NCBI RefSeq assembly: GCF_903645305.1
Contig: NZ_CAHJXO010000001.1
Coordinates: forward strand, 1,106,044 to 1,170,043
Reading direction: 5' to 3'
Origin: Corynebacterium sp. Marseille-P4321
GTDB lineage: Bacteria > Actinomycetota > Actinomycetes > Mycobacteriales > Mycobacteriaceae
Length of the DNA: 64,000 nucleotides
The notes under the pieces were generated by a model. That model did no database searches and was not told the origin of the DNA. It worked only from the letters and a program-made list of their open reading frames with translations. Shown here one piece after another: positions 46,473-56,517 of this stretch. A program made the position numbers and the translations under genes. The first letter of the stretch is position 1. Every line of letters begins with the position of its first letter.

Positions 46473-46763
46473 ATGCCTAATCTCGGCTGGCCTGAAATCC
46501 TCATTATCCTGCTGGTTGTCCTGCTGCTGTTCGGAGCCAACAAGCTTCCGGATCTTGCGCGCTCGATGGGCCGTTCCGCCCGCATCTTCAAGTCAGAGGT
46601 AAAAGAGATGCGCAACGACGACGCCGCGGAAGCATCCGTGGAGAACCCGCAGCAGCCGGCGCAGAACGAGCAACACGCGATTGAGTCGCCGGCTGCGCAG
46701 GAAACGCGCAGTGCAGCCCAAGAGGCGGACTTCTGGGATCGCCCGGAGAACCAGCCGCGCTAA
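46473..46763 (+). CDS. tatA: Twin-arginine translocase subunit TatA
   Basis: A 96-residue TatA/E protein. A single membrane helix (residues ~5-22, [17 protein letters not shown]) leads through the [14 protein letters not shown] hinge into an amphipathic helix, then a polar tail rich in Gln and Ala. It forms the Tat pore with TatC next door; tatB is elsewhere, as usual in actinobacteria. AAAGGAA precedes ATG 46473. Confidence 0.95.
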   Translation: MPNLGWPEILIILLVVLLLFGANKLPDLARSMGRSARIFKSEVKEMRNDDAAEASVENPQQPAQNEQHAIESPAAQETRSAAQEADFWDRPENQPR

Positions 46764-46772
46764 TCCGCCGAA

Positions 46773-47810
46773 ATGGCTTTCCAACGCAAGAGAAAGAAGA
46801 ACCCGACCGGCGAGATGGCGCTGGTTGACCACCTCAAAGAGCTGCGCCACCGCGTGATCGTCTCGCTCGCGGCCATTGCCGTGGGCACCGTGATCGGGTT
46901 CATCTGGTACCAGGTGTCGCCGCCCGGCATCATGCCGCTCGGCGAAATCATCCGCGGCCCCTACTGCAACTTGCCGCAGGAGCTGCGCGCCGACTTCACC
47001 GGCGATGGGGAGTGTCGCCTGCTTGCCACCAGTCCGTTCGAGATGTTCATGCTGCGCCTAAAAGTCGGCGCGCTCGCCGGGCTGGTGCTGTCCTCGCCGG
47101 TCTGGCTCGCCCAGATCTGGAACTTCATCACGCCTGGACTACTTAAAAACGAGCGTCGCTACACGCTGGCGTTCGTCACCTTCGCCGTCATCCTGTTCGT
47201 CTTGGGCGCGCTCCTGGCGTATTTCGTGCTGGACGAAGGCCTCTACGTCCTTATGTCCATGGGCTCAGAGTTCCAGGTCGCGGCGCTTTCGGGCGGGGAG
47301 TACTACAACTTCCTGCTGGCGCTCGTGGTCATCTTCGGCGTGAGCTTCGAAGTCCCTTTGATCATCGTCATGCTCAACATGGTCGGCGTGCTGCGCTACG
47401 AGCACGTGCGAGACAAGCGCCGTGTGATCATCGTGGGCATTTTCATCTTCGCGGCGTTCATGACCCCGGGCCAAGACCCGTTCTCCATGGTCGCGCTCGC
47501 CATCTCCATCAATCTGCTGGTGGAGCTGGCCTTCCAGTTCTGCCGCTTCAACGACCGCAAGCGCAAGCGCGAGCGCCCCGACTGGATGGACGTGGACGAC
47601 GAGGAGGCCTCCGGCCCGATCGCGGCACCCGAGCCGGTGGGCGCGGGCTCGTCCATTGCCGCCGGGCCCATCGATGCGCCGCAGCCGGTCGCGGCGGCCC
47701 GGCCGGTGGGGCGTGCTGGGGGGAGTAAAGTCCGCACCGCAGGCGTCGATAAGCAACCGCCCAAACCCCAACGGCCTTCCATCCCGGATAGTTTCGAGGA
47801 CGTACTGTAG
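46773..47810 (+). CDS. tatC: Twin-arginine translocase subunit TatC
   Basis: A 345-residue TatC with six membrane helices. The signal-peptide-binding N-terminal block is MALVDHLKELRHRVI. F-x-S-P-F-E-M-F and GVSFEVPLIIVML are conserved later. The C-terminal ~85 residues are a long charged and Pro/Ala-rich cytoplasmic extension typical of actinobacteria. It starts 9 bases after tatA. Confidence 0.95.
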   Translation: MAFQRKRKKNPTGEMALVDHLKELRHRVIVSLAAIAVGTVIGFIWYQVSPPGIMPLGEIIRGPYCNLPQELRADFTGDGECRLLATSPFEMFMLRLKVGALAGLVLSSPVWLAQIWNFITPGLLKNERRYTLAFVTFAVILFVLGALLAYFVLDEGLYVLMSMGSEFQVAALSGGEYYNFLLALVVIFGVSFEVPLIIVMLNMVGVLRYEHVRDKRRVIIVGIFIFAAFMTPGQDPFSMVALAISINLLVELAFQFCRFNDRKRKRERPDWMDVDDEEASGPIAAPEPVGAGSSIAAGPIDAPQPVAAARPVGRAGGSKVRTAGVDKQPPKPQRPSIPDSFEDVL

Positions 47811-47815
47811 GGGGC

Positions 47816-50569
47816 ATGTCTTTCCTCCAGGAATTCGCCGCCGCTAAACCCTTCGCTCTCGACGAGTTCCAACTCGAAGCATGCCGTGTGGTGGAGGACG
47901 ACCGGGGCGTGCTCGTGTGTGCTCCCACCGGCTCCGGCAAGACGGTAGTAGGCGAGTTCGCGGTGGCGCTCGCGCTGTCGCGCGGCACGAAATGCTTCTA
48001 CACCACGCCGATTAAGGCGCTGAGCAACCAGAAGTACCACGACCTCGTCGCCGAGCACGGCGAGGATGCCGTCGGCCTGCTTACCGGGGATACCAGCATT
48101 AACGGCTCCGCGGACGTGGTGGTGATGACCACCGAGGTCTTGCGCAACATGCTTTACGCGGAGTCCGCGCAGCTGGACCGGCTCACGCACGTGGTGATGG
48201 ATGAGATCCACTTCCTGGCCGACCGGGACAGAGGCGCGGTGTGGGAGGAGATCATCCTCAACTTGGACGACTCGGTGAGCCTGATTGGGCTTTCGGCAAC
48301 CGTGTCCAACTCGGAGGAGTTCGGCGAGTGGCTTTCCACCGTCCGCGGCGACACCGAGGTGATTGTCACCGACCACCGGCCCGTGCCGCTGAGCCAGTAC
48401 ATGATGGTGGGGCGCAAGATGTTTCCGCTGTTCGAGCCGGGCACGGACGGTCGCGTGAACCGGCAGTTGGAGTACGCCATCGAACGCATCGAGGGCGCCT
48501 CGCACGATGAGGGCCGCCGCGACTTCGAGGAAGGCAAAGGGTTTCGTTCCCGCGCCGGCAGCCGCCGCAGCGGGCGCGAGCGCGGCCAGGACCGCTTCCG
48601 GCCCGTGGGCCGCCCCCAGGTGGTCTCGGCGTTGGCGGGGCGCGACATGCTGCCTGCGATCGTGTTCATCTTCTCGCGTGCCGGCTGCGACGGCGCACTG
48701 TTCCAATGCCTGCGTTCGCGCCAGGTGCTCACCAGCCCCGACGAGCAGGAGCAGATCGCATTGCTTATCGACGAGGGCGTGGCCGGCATCCCCGACGAGG
48801 ACCTTGAAGTGCTCAACTTCCGCCAGCTGAGAACCGCGTGGACGCGTGGGTTTGCCGCCCACCACGCGGGCCTGCTTCCCGCGTTCAAGCACATCGTGGA
48901 ACAGCTCTTCGTCCGCGGCCTGGTGAAGGTGGTCTTTGCAACCGAAACGCTCGCCCTGGGCATCAACATGCCGGCACGTACCGTGGTGCTGGAGAAGATG
49001 GTGAAGTTCAACGGCGAGGCCCACGTCGACCTCACCCCGGGCCAGTACACGCAGCTGACGGGGCGCGCGGGGCGCCGCGGCATCGACACAATCGGCAACG
49101 CCGTGGTGCAGTGGGCCCCGGCGATGGACCCGAACGAGGTGGCTGGGCTGGCCTCTACGCGCACGTACCCGCTCATCTCACAGTTCCAGCCTGGCTACAA
49201 CATGGCGATCAACATGTTGGCCATGAACGGCTACGAGGACTCCGTGCGCCTTATCGAGCAATCCTTTGCCCAGTTCCAAACCGACCGCTCCGTGGTGGGC
49301 GAGGTGCGCGATATCGAGCGACTGCAGCACAAGGTGACCCAGCTGCGCGAAAAGCTGTACGTGGAGGTGGATCAGTTTGCCCCCGACTCCGGTGAGGGGG
49401 CGGCTGAGGCGTTGGTGGAGTACATGGACCTGCGCCGCCAGCTCAGCGACGCCGAGAAGCAAGCGCGGCGCGACTCGTTGGATTCACGCCACGAGGAAAC
49501 CGTGAAGATCCTTGGCCGCCTCCAAGTTGGCGAGGTGATCGCTGTGCCGGGCAAGGGTAAGCCGGAGCTGGCCGCCGTGGTGCAGCCGGCGGGCAAACCG
49601 CACGACCCGCGGCCGTGGGTGACCACGGAGCGCGGCTGGTCCGGCCGCATCAGCGCCGACGCGTTCCGGAATCCACCGATCGTGGTGGGGCGCATCAAGG
49701 TGCCGCGGCACATGCAGGACCAGCCGCGGCGCCACACCCGCAAAGTGGTGGATATGCTGCACCGCGGTAACTTCCGCGCGCCGAAGAAGATGCGCCAGGA
49801 AGCGAGGGTGCGCCCGTCCAAGGAGGTCACCGCGCTGCGCGAGGCGATGCGCAACCACCCGGTGCACGACTGGCCGCCCGCCCAGCGCGAACTGCTCGCC
49901 CGCACCGCCGAGGACCTGGTGCGCGGGGAACGCACGCTGGCGAAGCTGTCGCGGCGCGTCGACGACTCCACGGATTCCCTCGGCCGGACCTTCGAGCGCA
50001 TCATCGGGCTGCTCGCCGAGCTGGATTACGTGGAGATCGTCGACGGCGAGCCGGAGGTCACCGAAGAGGGGGAGAGGCTGTCGCGCATCCACAACGTTTC
50101 CGACTTGCTCGTGGCGCAGTGCCTCAAGCGCGGCATCTGGGATGAGCTGGACCCGGCGGAACTCGCCGGCGTGGCGTCGATGGTGGTGTTTGAAAACCGC
50201 CGCGCCACAGGTGGGTCGCCGGAGGCCGCCACCGACGCCATGGCGGACGCGATGGGCGACACGATGCGCATTTACAACGAGCTGGTCTCTGACGAGCAGC
50301 GCCACCGCCTGCCTGCCACGCGCCTGCCGGACCCGGGATTTGCGCTCGCGTTGCACCAGTGGACCGCGGGTGCCCCGCTGGGCTACGCGCTCGCTGCCGC
50401 GGCAGAATCGGGCGCGGAGCTGAGCCCGGGTGATTTCGTGCGTTGGTGCCGCCAGGTCATCGACCTGCTCGAGCAGATTAAGAAGACGGGGTATTCGGAG
50501 CAGATCCGCGACAACGCGAACCGGGCGGTGGACGCGATCCGGCGCGGCGTGGTGGCCATCGGCAACTAG
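47816..50569 (+). CDS. helY: Ski2/Mtr4-like DEAD/DEAH-box RNA helicase (HelY)
   Basis: A 917-residue helicase of the actinobacterial HelY type. Walker A is APTGSGKTVV (~35-44), the DEAH-type box is DEIHFLAD, the third motif is GLSATVSN, and motif VI is QLTGRAGRRG. An Arg/Gly-rich insert (about 240-265, with RSRAGSRRSGRERG) lies between the two RecA folds. The C-terminal DSHCT domain starts near residue 740. It probably acts in RNA turnover or ribosome processing. It starts 5 bases after tatC, with TACTGT upstream. Confidence 0.92.
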   Translation: MSFLQEFAAAKPFALDEFQLEACRVVEDDRGVLVCAPTGSGKTVVGEFAVALALSRGTKCFYTTPIKALSNQKYHDLVAEHGEDAVGLLTGDTSINGSADVVVMTTEVLRNMLYAESAQLDRLTHVVMDEIHFLADRDRGAVWEEIILNLDDSVSLIGLSATVSNSEEFGEWLSTVRGDTEVIVTDHRPVPLSQYMMVGRKMFPLFEPGTDGRVNRQLEYAIERIEGASHDEGRRDFEEGKGFRSRAGSRRSGRERGQDRFRPVGRPQVVSALAGRDMLPAIVFIFSRAGCDGALFQCLRSRQVLTSPDEQEQIALLIDEGVAGIPDEDLEVLNFRQLRTAWTRGFAAHHAGLLPAFKHIVEQLFVRGLVKVVFATETLALGINMPARTVVLEKMVKFNGEAHVDLTPGQYTQLTGRAGRRGIDTIGNAVVQWAPAMDPNEVAGLASTRTYPLISQFQPGYNMAINMLAMNGYEDSVRLIEQSFAQFQTDRSVVGEVRDIERLQHKVTQLREKLYVEVDQFAPDSGEGAAEALVEYMDLRRQLSDAEKQARRDSLDSRHEETVKILGRLQVGEVIAVPGKGKPELAAVVQPAGKPHDPRPWVTTERGWSGRISADAFRNPPIVVGRIKVPRHMQDQPRRHTRKVVDMLHRGNFRAPKKMRQEARVRPSKEVTALREAMRNHPVHDWPPAQRELLARTAEDLVRGERTLAKLSRRVDDSTDSLGRTFERIIGLLAELDYVEIVDGEPEVTEEGERLSRIHNVSDLLVAQCLKRGIWDELDPAELAGVASMVVFENRRATGGSPEAATDAMADAMGDTMRIYNELVSDEQRHRLPATRLPDPGFALALHQWTAGAPLGYALAAAAESGAELSPGDFVRWCRQVIDLLEQIKKTGYSEQIRDNANRAVDAIRRGVVAIGN

Positions 50570-50618
50570 CCGCGGCGCAAAAAGAGAGCTCGAGTGCAAA
50601 CGAGTGCTTAAGCGTGAT

Positions 50619-51176
50619 CTAGAGCGCGCCGAGCACGTCGGGGCGCAGCAGCGACACTGTCGCGATGCGAAGATTACGCCCCAGAGGGTCAAGGATCAGG
50701 CTTTGCACACCGACGACACGCCCGTTGACCATCACCGGCCCACCCGAGTCGCCTTTGACCGCGGGCGGGTTCGTGTACACCATACCCGCGGGGCGCACCA
50801 CGGTTTCCATCCCGCGCGAAATCGCTGCTGGCAGCGTGCCCAGGTAACGGCCGGGGCGCGCAGCTGCTGCCGCGGCCCGCTGGCCGTATCCGAAGGTCAC
50901 CGTGCGCGCCCCCGGCTTCGGCGGCGGCCCGATACGCAGCGAGGGCGCCACGACGGGGCGGTGAAGTTGAAGCAGCGCGATGTCGGTGCCGGGGAAGGCG
51001 CGCATGTGGGTGATGGGTTGCAGGGAGCCGTCGATAAGCACTCGCACCTGCTCAACCGATCTACCGCGCAAGAAGTGCGCGCAGGTGAGCACCCACTCGG
51101 GCGCGACGATGGCGCCGGTGCAGTAGCCGCCGGGCGCGCTGATGCGCACCACGGCGCGAGGCAGGGCAGAACTCAC
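50619..51176 (-). CDS. Trypsin-like serine protease domain protein without signal peptide
   Basis: A 185-residue S1-type domain: His in VLTCAHFL (~residue 33), Asp in GTDIALLQL (~68) and Ser in KGDSGGPV (~145). It is short and lacks an obvious signal peptide, so it may be cytoplasmic or exported without a cleaved signal. GTG 51176 is chosen because a TACCAT box (51189-51184) lies 7 bases upstream; GTG 51194, six codons earlier, is an alternative without clear signals. It is divergent from the M24 gene. Confidence 0.8.
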   Translation of the reverse strand: MSSALPRAVVRISAPGGYCTGAIVAPEWVLTCAHFLRGRSVEQVRVLIDGSLQPITHMRAFPGTDIALLQLHRPVVAPSLRIGPPPKPGARTVTFGYGQRAAAAAARPGRYLGTLPAAISRGMETVVRPAGMVYTNPPAVKGDSGGPVMVNGRVVGVQSLILDPLGRNLRIATVSLLRPDVLGAL

Positions 51177-51208
51177 CCACGCGATGGTAGCCACCTAGCA
51201 TGGGACGC

Positions 51209-52302
51209 ATGGCTATTTTCGACGCGTCAACCTACGCCCGGCGCCGCAAGTACTCGGCCGAACTGGCCCGCGTACACGGCCTCGCAGGCCTGATCATCGG
51301 CACGGGCTCCGAGTTCGCCTACCTCACCGGATCCTGGGCTTCCTCGCACGAACGGCTTACCGCGCTTACCATCTCTGCGGACGGAAACGTGCGGCTCACT
51401 GCCCCGATGACGGATATCGGCGCGCTCGCCGAGCTCGCCGCGGACGACGTGGAGCTTATCGGCTGGCGCGACGGCGAGGATCCGTACGCCATCGCAACCG
51501 CGCGCTCGATGCCGCCGGGCGGGTGGGGCTGGGCACCTCGCTGAGCGCTGCGCACGTGTTCGCCCTCCAAGAGCTCCTGCCGAACACCACGCTGGCAGCC
51601 GACGCAGCAGCGGAGCTGTTCATGGTGAAAGACGAAGCGGAGCTTGCTGAGCTCGAGCGCGCTGGTGCGGCGATTGACCGCGTGCACGAGCGCGCATCCG
51701 AGCTGCTTCGCCCCGGGCGCACAGAGCGCGAAGTAGCCGGGGAACTCCACGAGCTGATCTTGCAGGAGCACGCGCGCGTGGAGTTCGTCATCGTCGGCTC
51801 TGGCCCGAACGGCTCGAACCCGCACCACGATTTTTCCGACCGGGTGCTCCAGCCTGGCGACCCTGTGGTGGTGGACCTTGGTGGTGCGCTGGATTCCGGC
51901 TACCAGTCTGACTGCACCCGCACCCACGTAGTTGCGGGTGAGCAGCCCCCGGAGGACTTCTCCCGCGCCTACGCGGCGCTCACCGACGCGTTCAACGCGG
52001 CCTGCGAGGCGGCCCGCCCTGGCATCACCGCGGGGGAGCTAGACACCGCGGCTCGCGATGTGCTTGAGGCTGCGGGCTACGGCGAACTGTTTACCCACCG
52101 CCTTGGCCACGGTATCGGTCTGGCAGGCCACGAGGCACCGTTCATTATCGGCGGGTCCGACGTGGAACTTCGCGAGGGCATGGCCTTTTCCATCGAACCC
52201 GGCCTATACAAACCGGGGGAGTGGGGCATGCGCATCGAAGACATTGTCACCCTCACCGACCGCGGCGTTCGCACCCTCAACCACACCGATCGGGGTGTGT
52301 GA
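51209..52302 (+). pseudogene. M24-family Xaa-Pro peptidase gene with a frameshift
   Basis: Two frames together make one ~364-residue M24 peptidase. The first runs from ATG 51209 (MAIFDASTYARRR, creatinase-like N-terminal domain) to a stop at 51542-51544. The homology continues one frame over from 51502 (ALDAAGRVGLGTSLSAAHVF). A single base is missing in a GCGCGC run near 51500. The second part keeps all metal ligands (DLGGALDSGYQSDCTRTH, LGHGIGLAGHE, SIEPGLY and MRIEDIV). It is either a true pseudogene or a sequencing error. TAGCAT lies 7 bases before ATG 51209. Confidence 0.85.
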
Positions 52303-52316
52303 TGGCTGGAGGTGCA

Positions 52317-53036
52317 ATGCCCGGTTCTGTGCTGCTCCTCGGGGCGCGAAGCGACATCGGCGGGGAGATAGCGAAGCGCATCTGCAAAGGGCGCGAGGTA
52401 GTGCTCGCGGCGCGGGGTGACGCCGGGCTGGTAGACGTCGAAAAGCAATTGCTCAATGCTGGTGCCGCCAGTGTGCGATTTGTGGACTTTGACGCCACCG
52501 ACACTGCATCCCACCGCTCCGTGGTGGAGCAGGCGGGCGAGGTGGCCTCCGCGATCGTGGCGTTCGGCATCCTCGGCGACCAGGAGCAGGCCGAGCGGGA
52601 AGAGGGTGAAGCCGTGCGTATCGCGGCAGTGGATTACCTCGCGCAGGTATCGATGCTCACCGTGCTGGCCGACGTGATGCAGCGCGGCGAAATCTACGCA
52701 TTTTCCTCCATCGCCGGGTGGCGGCCGCGGCGCGCGAACTACGTCTACGGCTCGACCAAAGCCGGGCTCGACGCCTTCTGCCAGGGGCTCATGGACCGGC
52801 TGCACCCCACGCCGCTGCACCTGATCCTTGCGCGCCCCGGGTTCGTCATCGGCTCCATGACCCACGGCATGAAGCCCGCGGTGATGTCGGTGACCCCAGA
52901 CGTGGTGGCTGACGCGGTCGTTGCCGCGGCCCAGCGCGGGAAGAGCGCCACAGTGTGGATCCCGCGCAAGCTCGCGCTGCTCGCCGCCGTAATGCGCGTC
53001 GTCCCGCGTCCCATCTGGCGCCACATGCCGAGGTAG
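52317..53036 (+). CDS. Short-chain dehydrogenase/reductase (DprE2-like)
   Basis: A 239-residue SDR. The cofactor motif is LLGARSDIGGEIA (~residues 7-19), followed by VVLAARG. The catalytic Tyr-x3-Lys is YGSTK (~146-150), and the Ser is in FSSIAGW. The overall pattern resembles DprE2, the second enzyme of arabinose-phospholipid epimerisation, but dprE1 is not adjacent, so another reductase role is possible. ATG 52317 has GGAGGT just upstream; ATG 52302, overlapping the previous stop, is an alternative. Confidence 0.82.
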   Translation: MPGSVLLLGARSDIGGEIAKRICKGREVVLAARGDAGLVDVEKQLLNAGAASVRFVDFDATDTASHRSVVEQAGEVASAIVAFGILGDQEQAEREEGEAVRIAAVDYLAQVSMLTVLADVMQRGEIYAFSSIAGWRPRRANYVYGSTKAGLDAFCQGLMDRLHPTPLHLILARPGFVIGSMTHGMKPAVMSVTPDVVADAVVAAAQRGKSATVWIPRKLALLAAVMRVVPRPIWRHMPR

Positions 53037-53057
53037 AAGAGGGGGAAAGGCAGGGTA

Positions 53058-54299
53058 ATGGCATCGGCGAAGGCAGTGCAGAAGTTCAGCATTCCGCTGG
53101 CTGGGCCCCGTGCGCGCTCGTTGGCCTCGCTTGCGTTCGACCTGATCCGCCCCGTGCAACGCACCGGCACCGAGTTCGGTGCCGCGTCCTGGCTGACCGG
53201 CGTAACCCCGGGGACCATGCTCAAGGCGACACCGATCGCGCCGGTTGGCTTGTCCCGCCGGCTGAACCGCGCGGACGCATGGCGCATCGAGTACGCCACC
53301 TCGGACGCGAAGGGCCGGGTGCTCACCGCCACCGGCGCGGTGTTTCGCTCCCGCACCCCCTGGCCCGGGAAAGGGGAGCGGCCGACGGTTGCTTTCGCCC
53401 CGTCTACGCAGGGGGTGGCCCGGCGCTGCGATCCGTCGTTAAGCTGCACAGTGGGTGTGGGGCCGCGGTTCTTCCCGCTCGATGTCATCGCCGCCTATGA
53501 GCAGCCGGCGATCAACCTGTTCGTCGCCGCCGGTGCGGATGTGGTGCTCACGGACTATCCGCGCGACCCATCGGACGACGTGCAGCTGTACTGCGACCAC
53601 GTCTCCTCCGCCCGTGCGCTGGCCGACGCAGTGCGCGCGGCAGAAGAGGTGGGGGTGGGGCAGCGCAACCTGGGTCTGTGGGGGTTCTCCCAAGGCGGCG
53701 GCGCTGTGGGGGCGTGGCTTGAGGAGCCTGAGTACACCCCGCAGCTGCAGCCGCTCGCCGCGGTGGTGGGCGCGCCGCCGGCTGATTTGGTGCACATGCT
53801 CGATCACGTGGACGGTGCGTTGGCCAGCGTGGTCATTCTTTATGCTGTCGCGGGGCTCATGGCGCGCGACGACGCGATTGCCGAGGAGGTGGCGCCCCAT
53901 TTAAGCCCGGAGGGTGCCGCTGCAGTGCTTGCGGGTGCACGCACGTGCGCGCTCGGCGCGGTGGTGCACAGGCCGTGGGCGCATACGCGCACTTGGACGC
54001 GCGGGGGTATAAGCATGGCTCAGCTTCTCGACGAGCTCCCGCTCACCTCCGCCCTCCTCGATGAGAACACGCTCGGGCGCACACGCCCGCTGAAGATTCC
54101 GCTGCGGCTGTGGAGCTCGCGCCACGACGACTTGGTGCCGTACTCCGGGGTGCAGGCGCTCGCCGAGGCGTGGGGCGTGCCTTTGGAGACACGTCGCATG
54201 ACGCGGCTGACCGGGCGAACTGGGATGAACCATTTCGGGCCGTACTTTATGCATCTTGCCAGCGATGCGGAATGGCTCCTTCGCTGCCTGGGCAGGTAG
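53058..54299 (+). CDS. Secretory-lipase-family alpha/beta hydrolase
   Basis: A 413-residue alpha/beta hydrolase of the LIP family (fungal secretory lipase-like, frequent in mycolate-containing actinobacteria). The nucleophile elbow is GFSQGGGA (~residues 213-220), and the acid Asp (SSRHDDLVPY) and His (GMNHFGPY) are near the C-terminus. No clear signal peptide is present, although residues ~15-45 are mildly hydrophobic. The substrate is probably a lipid ester. GGAAAGG precedes ATG 53058. Confidence 0.85.
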   Translation: MASAKAVQKFSIPLAGPRARSLASLAFDLIRPVQRTGTEFGAASWLTGVTPGTMLKATPIAPVGLSRRLNRADAWRIEYATSDAKGRVLTATGAVFRSRTPWPGKGERPTVAFAPSTQGVARRCDPSLSCTVGVGPRFFPLDVIAAYEQPAINLFVAAGADVVLTDYPRDPSDDVQLYCDHVSSARALADAVRAAEEVGVGQRNLGLWGFSQGGGAVGAWLEEPEYTPQLQPLAAVVGAPPADLVHMLDHVDGALASVVILYAVAGLMARDDAIAEEVAPHLSPEGAAAVLAGARTCALGAVVHRPWAHTRTWTRGGISMAQLLDELPLTSALLDENTLGRTRPLKIPLRLWSSRHDDLVPYSGVQALAEAWGVPLETRRMTRLTGRTGMNHFGPYFMHLASDAEWLLRCLGR

Positions 54300-54309
54300 G
54301 GTCGTGCTC

Positions 54310-54882
54310 ATGCCGGTTGCCCTTATTGCGTATTTTCTTGTGGAAGCGCTCGCCTTTTACGGCGTCTCGCAGCTCGTCGGTGTTGGCTGGGCGCTGCTTT
54401 TAATCTTCGTGCTCATGGCGCTGGGTGCCCTGTTCGCCGCGGTTTCGCTGCGCGGGACGCTCGTGGAGGCGGCGCACGGCCGCTCGAGTGTGGAAAAGCT
54501 CGCCGGTGACTCCGCATTGCTGCTTGTCGGCTGGGTGTTGAGCATCGTTCCTGGCTTCGCCACCTCGTTCGCGGGCCTGTTGCTCATCTTTGGCCCCACC
54601 CGCGCGTTGATCCGACGTTCGCTTACCGCCAAGGTACAGCGCGACGTGGAGGATTTTTCTGTGCGCGTGTTCAACTCGTCCCCGTTGGCGCGCAGGACCA
54701 CCAGCTACGGTCACTTCGGTACAGCGGCAGCTACCCCGGAAGGCGCCCGCGGAACGAACGACCCGGCCCACCCTGTTATCGACGCGGAAGAGCTGGAGGA
54801 GATGTTCCGCATGGACAGCCCGAAGCGCCCCGATAACGGCTCCGAGAACTGGCCATACAACCGGCCGGACGGGCAGGCGTAG
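54310..54882 (+). CDS. FxsA-family membrane protein
   Basis: A 190-residue protein with the FxsA arrangement: two N-terminal membrane helices (about 3-20 and 22-42), a connecting helical segment (GDSALLLVGWVLSIVPGFATSFAGLLLIFGPTRALIRR) with a third and fourth hydrophobic stretch, and a long polar C-terminal tail. ATG 54310 is chosen for TAGGGT at 54297-54302, 7 bases upstream; the longer frame overlaps the preceding gene. It is directly followed by lnt. Confidence 0.87.
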   Translation: MPVALIAYFLVEALAFYGVSQLVGVGWALLLIFVLMALGALFAAVSLRGTLVEAAHGRSSVEKLAGDSALLLVGWVLSIVPGFATSFAGLLLIFGPTRALIRRSLTAKVQRDVEDFSVRVFNSSPLARRTTSYGHFGTAAATPEGARGTNDPAHPVIDAEELEEMFRMDSPKRPDNGSENWPYNRPDGQA

Positions 54883-56463
54883 GTGCCAGCATTTCTCCGG
54901 TTCGGGCTGGCCGCCCTTTCGGGTTGGCTGGTCTATTTTTCGTACGAACCGCATGGTTTGGCCTGGGCCGGTGTGGCAGGCATCGCCGTGTTCTATGTGG
55001 CGCTCATGCCTTGGCCCAACGCATTCGTGCGTGCGACCGGGATGGCGGGGGAGGCCCAAGAGCGCCCCACCGGCGGCTTCGGAGCACTCCTCGGGTTCAT
55101 GCACGCCCTCGCGTGCTACCTGTTTCTTTTGCCGTGGATCGGGGAGTTCGTCGGCGCGATGCCGTACGTGGCCCTTTCCATAGTGCTCGCGCTCTATGGC
55201 ATACTCACCGGCACCTTCGGGGTGCTGGTTGCGCGCTGGCGCTTCGGGTTCGCCGCGTTCCCGCTGGTCTATCTCGCAGTGGAGTGGGCGCGATCATCGT
55301 TCCCGTTTGGGGGCTTTAGTTGGGTGCGCCTCGCGTGGGGGCAGATCAACGGTCCACTCGCAAACCTCGCGGCCTGGGGCGGCCCGGCACTCGTTACGCT
55401 CACCGCAGCGTTGGCGGGCACCGCGCTCGTGTCGGTGTTTTCGCGCGACATCGACGTTCGCAGGCTCGCTGGAGGGGCCTTCGGATTGGTGGTGGGTCTC
55501 GGTCTCATCGCGAGCATCGGGGTGGATCGCCCCTCTCGCGACGTGGGGTCCGTTCGCGCCGCCGTGGTGCAGGGCAATGTGCCGCGTATGGGCTTGGATT
55601 TCAACGCACAGCGGCGGGCGGTGTTGGCCAACCACGTCAACGAGACAATCGCGCTGGCAGAGGAGATGCGGGAGAAAGGCGAGCCGCTCGATCTAGTCAT
55701 CTGGCCCGAGAACTCCTCCGACGTCAATCCGTTCAAGGACAAGGAGGCACGGGCGCTTATCGACGTCGCAGTGCGTCACGTGGCCGCCCCGGTACTGGTG
55801 GGCACGCTCACCCGCGACGACGTCGGTGCGCGTAACACGATGGTGGTGTTCGACCCGGAGGATGGCCCGGGGGACTACCACCACAAGCGCTACCTGCAGC
55901 CTTTCGGGGAGTACATGCCGATGCGCGACTTTTTCCGCAACTTCTCCGATCTGGTGGATCTGGCAGGCGACTTCAAGCCCGGTGATGGCCCCGGCGTGGT
56001 CCGCATGGGTGACACGGTGGTCGGGGTGGCCACGTGCTACGAGGTGGCTGAGGACGGTGCGTATCGCAGGGCTGTGAGAAACGGTGCGCAGTTGCTCACC
56101 ACGCCCACCAACAACGCGACATTCGGGTTTACCGATATGACGTACCAACAGTTGGCGATGAGCCGTATGCGCGCGATCGAGCTGGACCGCGCCGTGGTGG
56201 TCGCTGCGACATCTGGTGTGTCGGCGATTGTGCACCCGGACGGCACAGTTTCCCAGCACAGCGAGATCTTCACCCCGGCACATCTGGTGGAGGAGCTGCC
56301 GCTGCGCGATCGCATCACTCCTGCGGTGCGTCTGGGTGGCCCACTTGAGTTCTTGCTCGTGGGTGCTGGCGTCGCGCTCATGGCGGCTGCGGCTGTCAAT
56401 GGCTCCGCCCACAGGCGCGGGCGGGGGTATGCTGCTAAGCGAACTGAAACCGCCCAGCCGTAG
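54883..56463 (+). CDS. lnt: Apolipoprotein N-acyltransferase
   Basis: A 526-residue membrane enzyme that N-acylates the lipidated Cys of lipoproteins. About six to seven N-terminal helices precede a nitrilase-type periplasmic domain whose triad is visible: Glu in IWPENSSD, Lys in HHKRYLQPFGEYMP and Cys in VGVATCYEVAED. It is called ppm2 in older corynebacterial work, where it lies next to ppm1 as here; in M. tuberculosis the two are fused. GTG 54883 abuts the fxsA stop. Confidence 0.94.
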   Translation: MPAFLRFGLAALSGWLVYFSYEPHGLAWAGVAGIAVFYVALMPWPNAFVRATGMAGEAQERPTGGFGALLGFMHALACYLFLLPWIGEFVGAMPYVALSIVLALYGILTGTFGVLVARWRFGFAAFPLVYLAVEWARSSFPFGGFSWVRLAWGQINGPLANLAAWGGPALVTLTAALAGTALVSVFSRDIDVRRLAGGAFGLVVGLGLIASIGVDRPSRDVGSVRAAVVQGNVPRMGLDFNAQRRAVLANHVNETIALAEEMREKGEPLDLVIWPENSSDVNPFKDKEARALIDVAVRHVAAPVLVGTLTRDDVGARNTMVVFDPEDGPGDYHHKRYLQPFGEYMPMRDFFRNFSDLVDLAGDFKPGDGPGVVRMGDTVVGVATCYEVAEDGAYRRAVRNGAQLLTTPTNNATFGFTDMTYQQLAMSRMRAIELDRAVVVAATSGVSAIVHPDGTVSQHSEIFTPAHLVEELPLRDRITPAVRLGGPLEFLLVGAGVALMAAAAVNGSAHRRGRGYAAKRTETAQP

Positions 56464-56517
56464 CTGCCACATGCGTCGTCTGCTGCGCTTCGGCCGGATG
56501 AATTGAGGAGTATTTTC

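Noticed and set aside
51523..52302. The second half of the M24 gene as an independent gene starting at ATG 51523
   Set aside because: Homology continues upstream of this ATG in the same frame (ALDAAGRVGL), and no ribosome-binding site or promoter is present.
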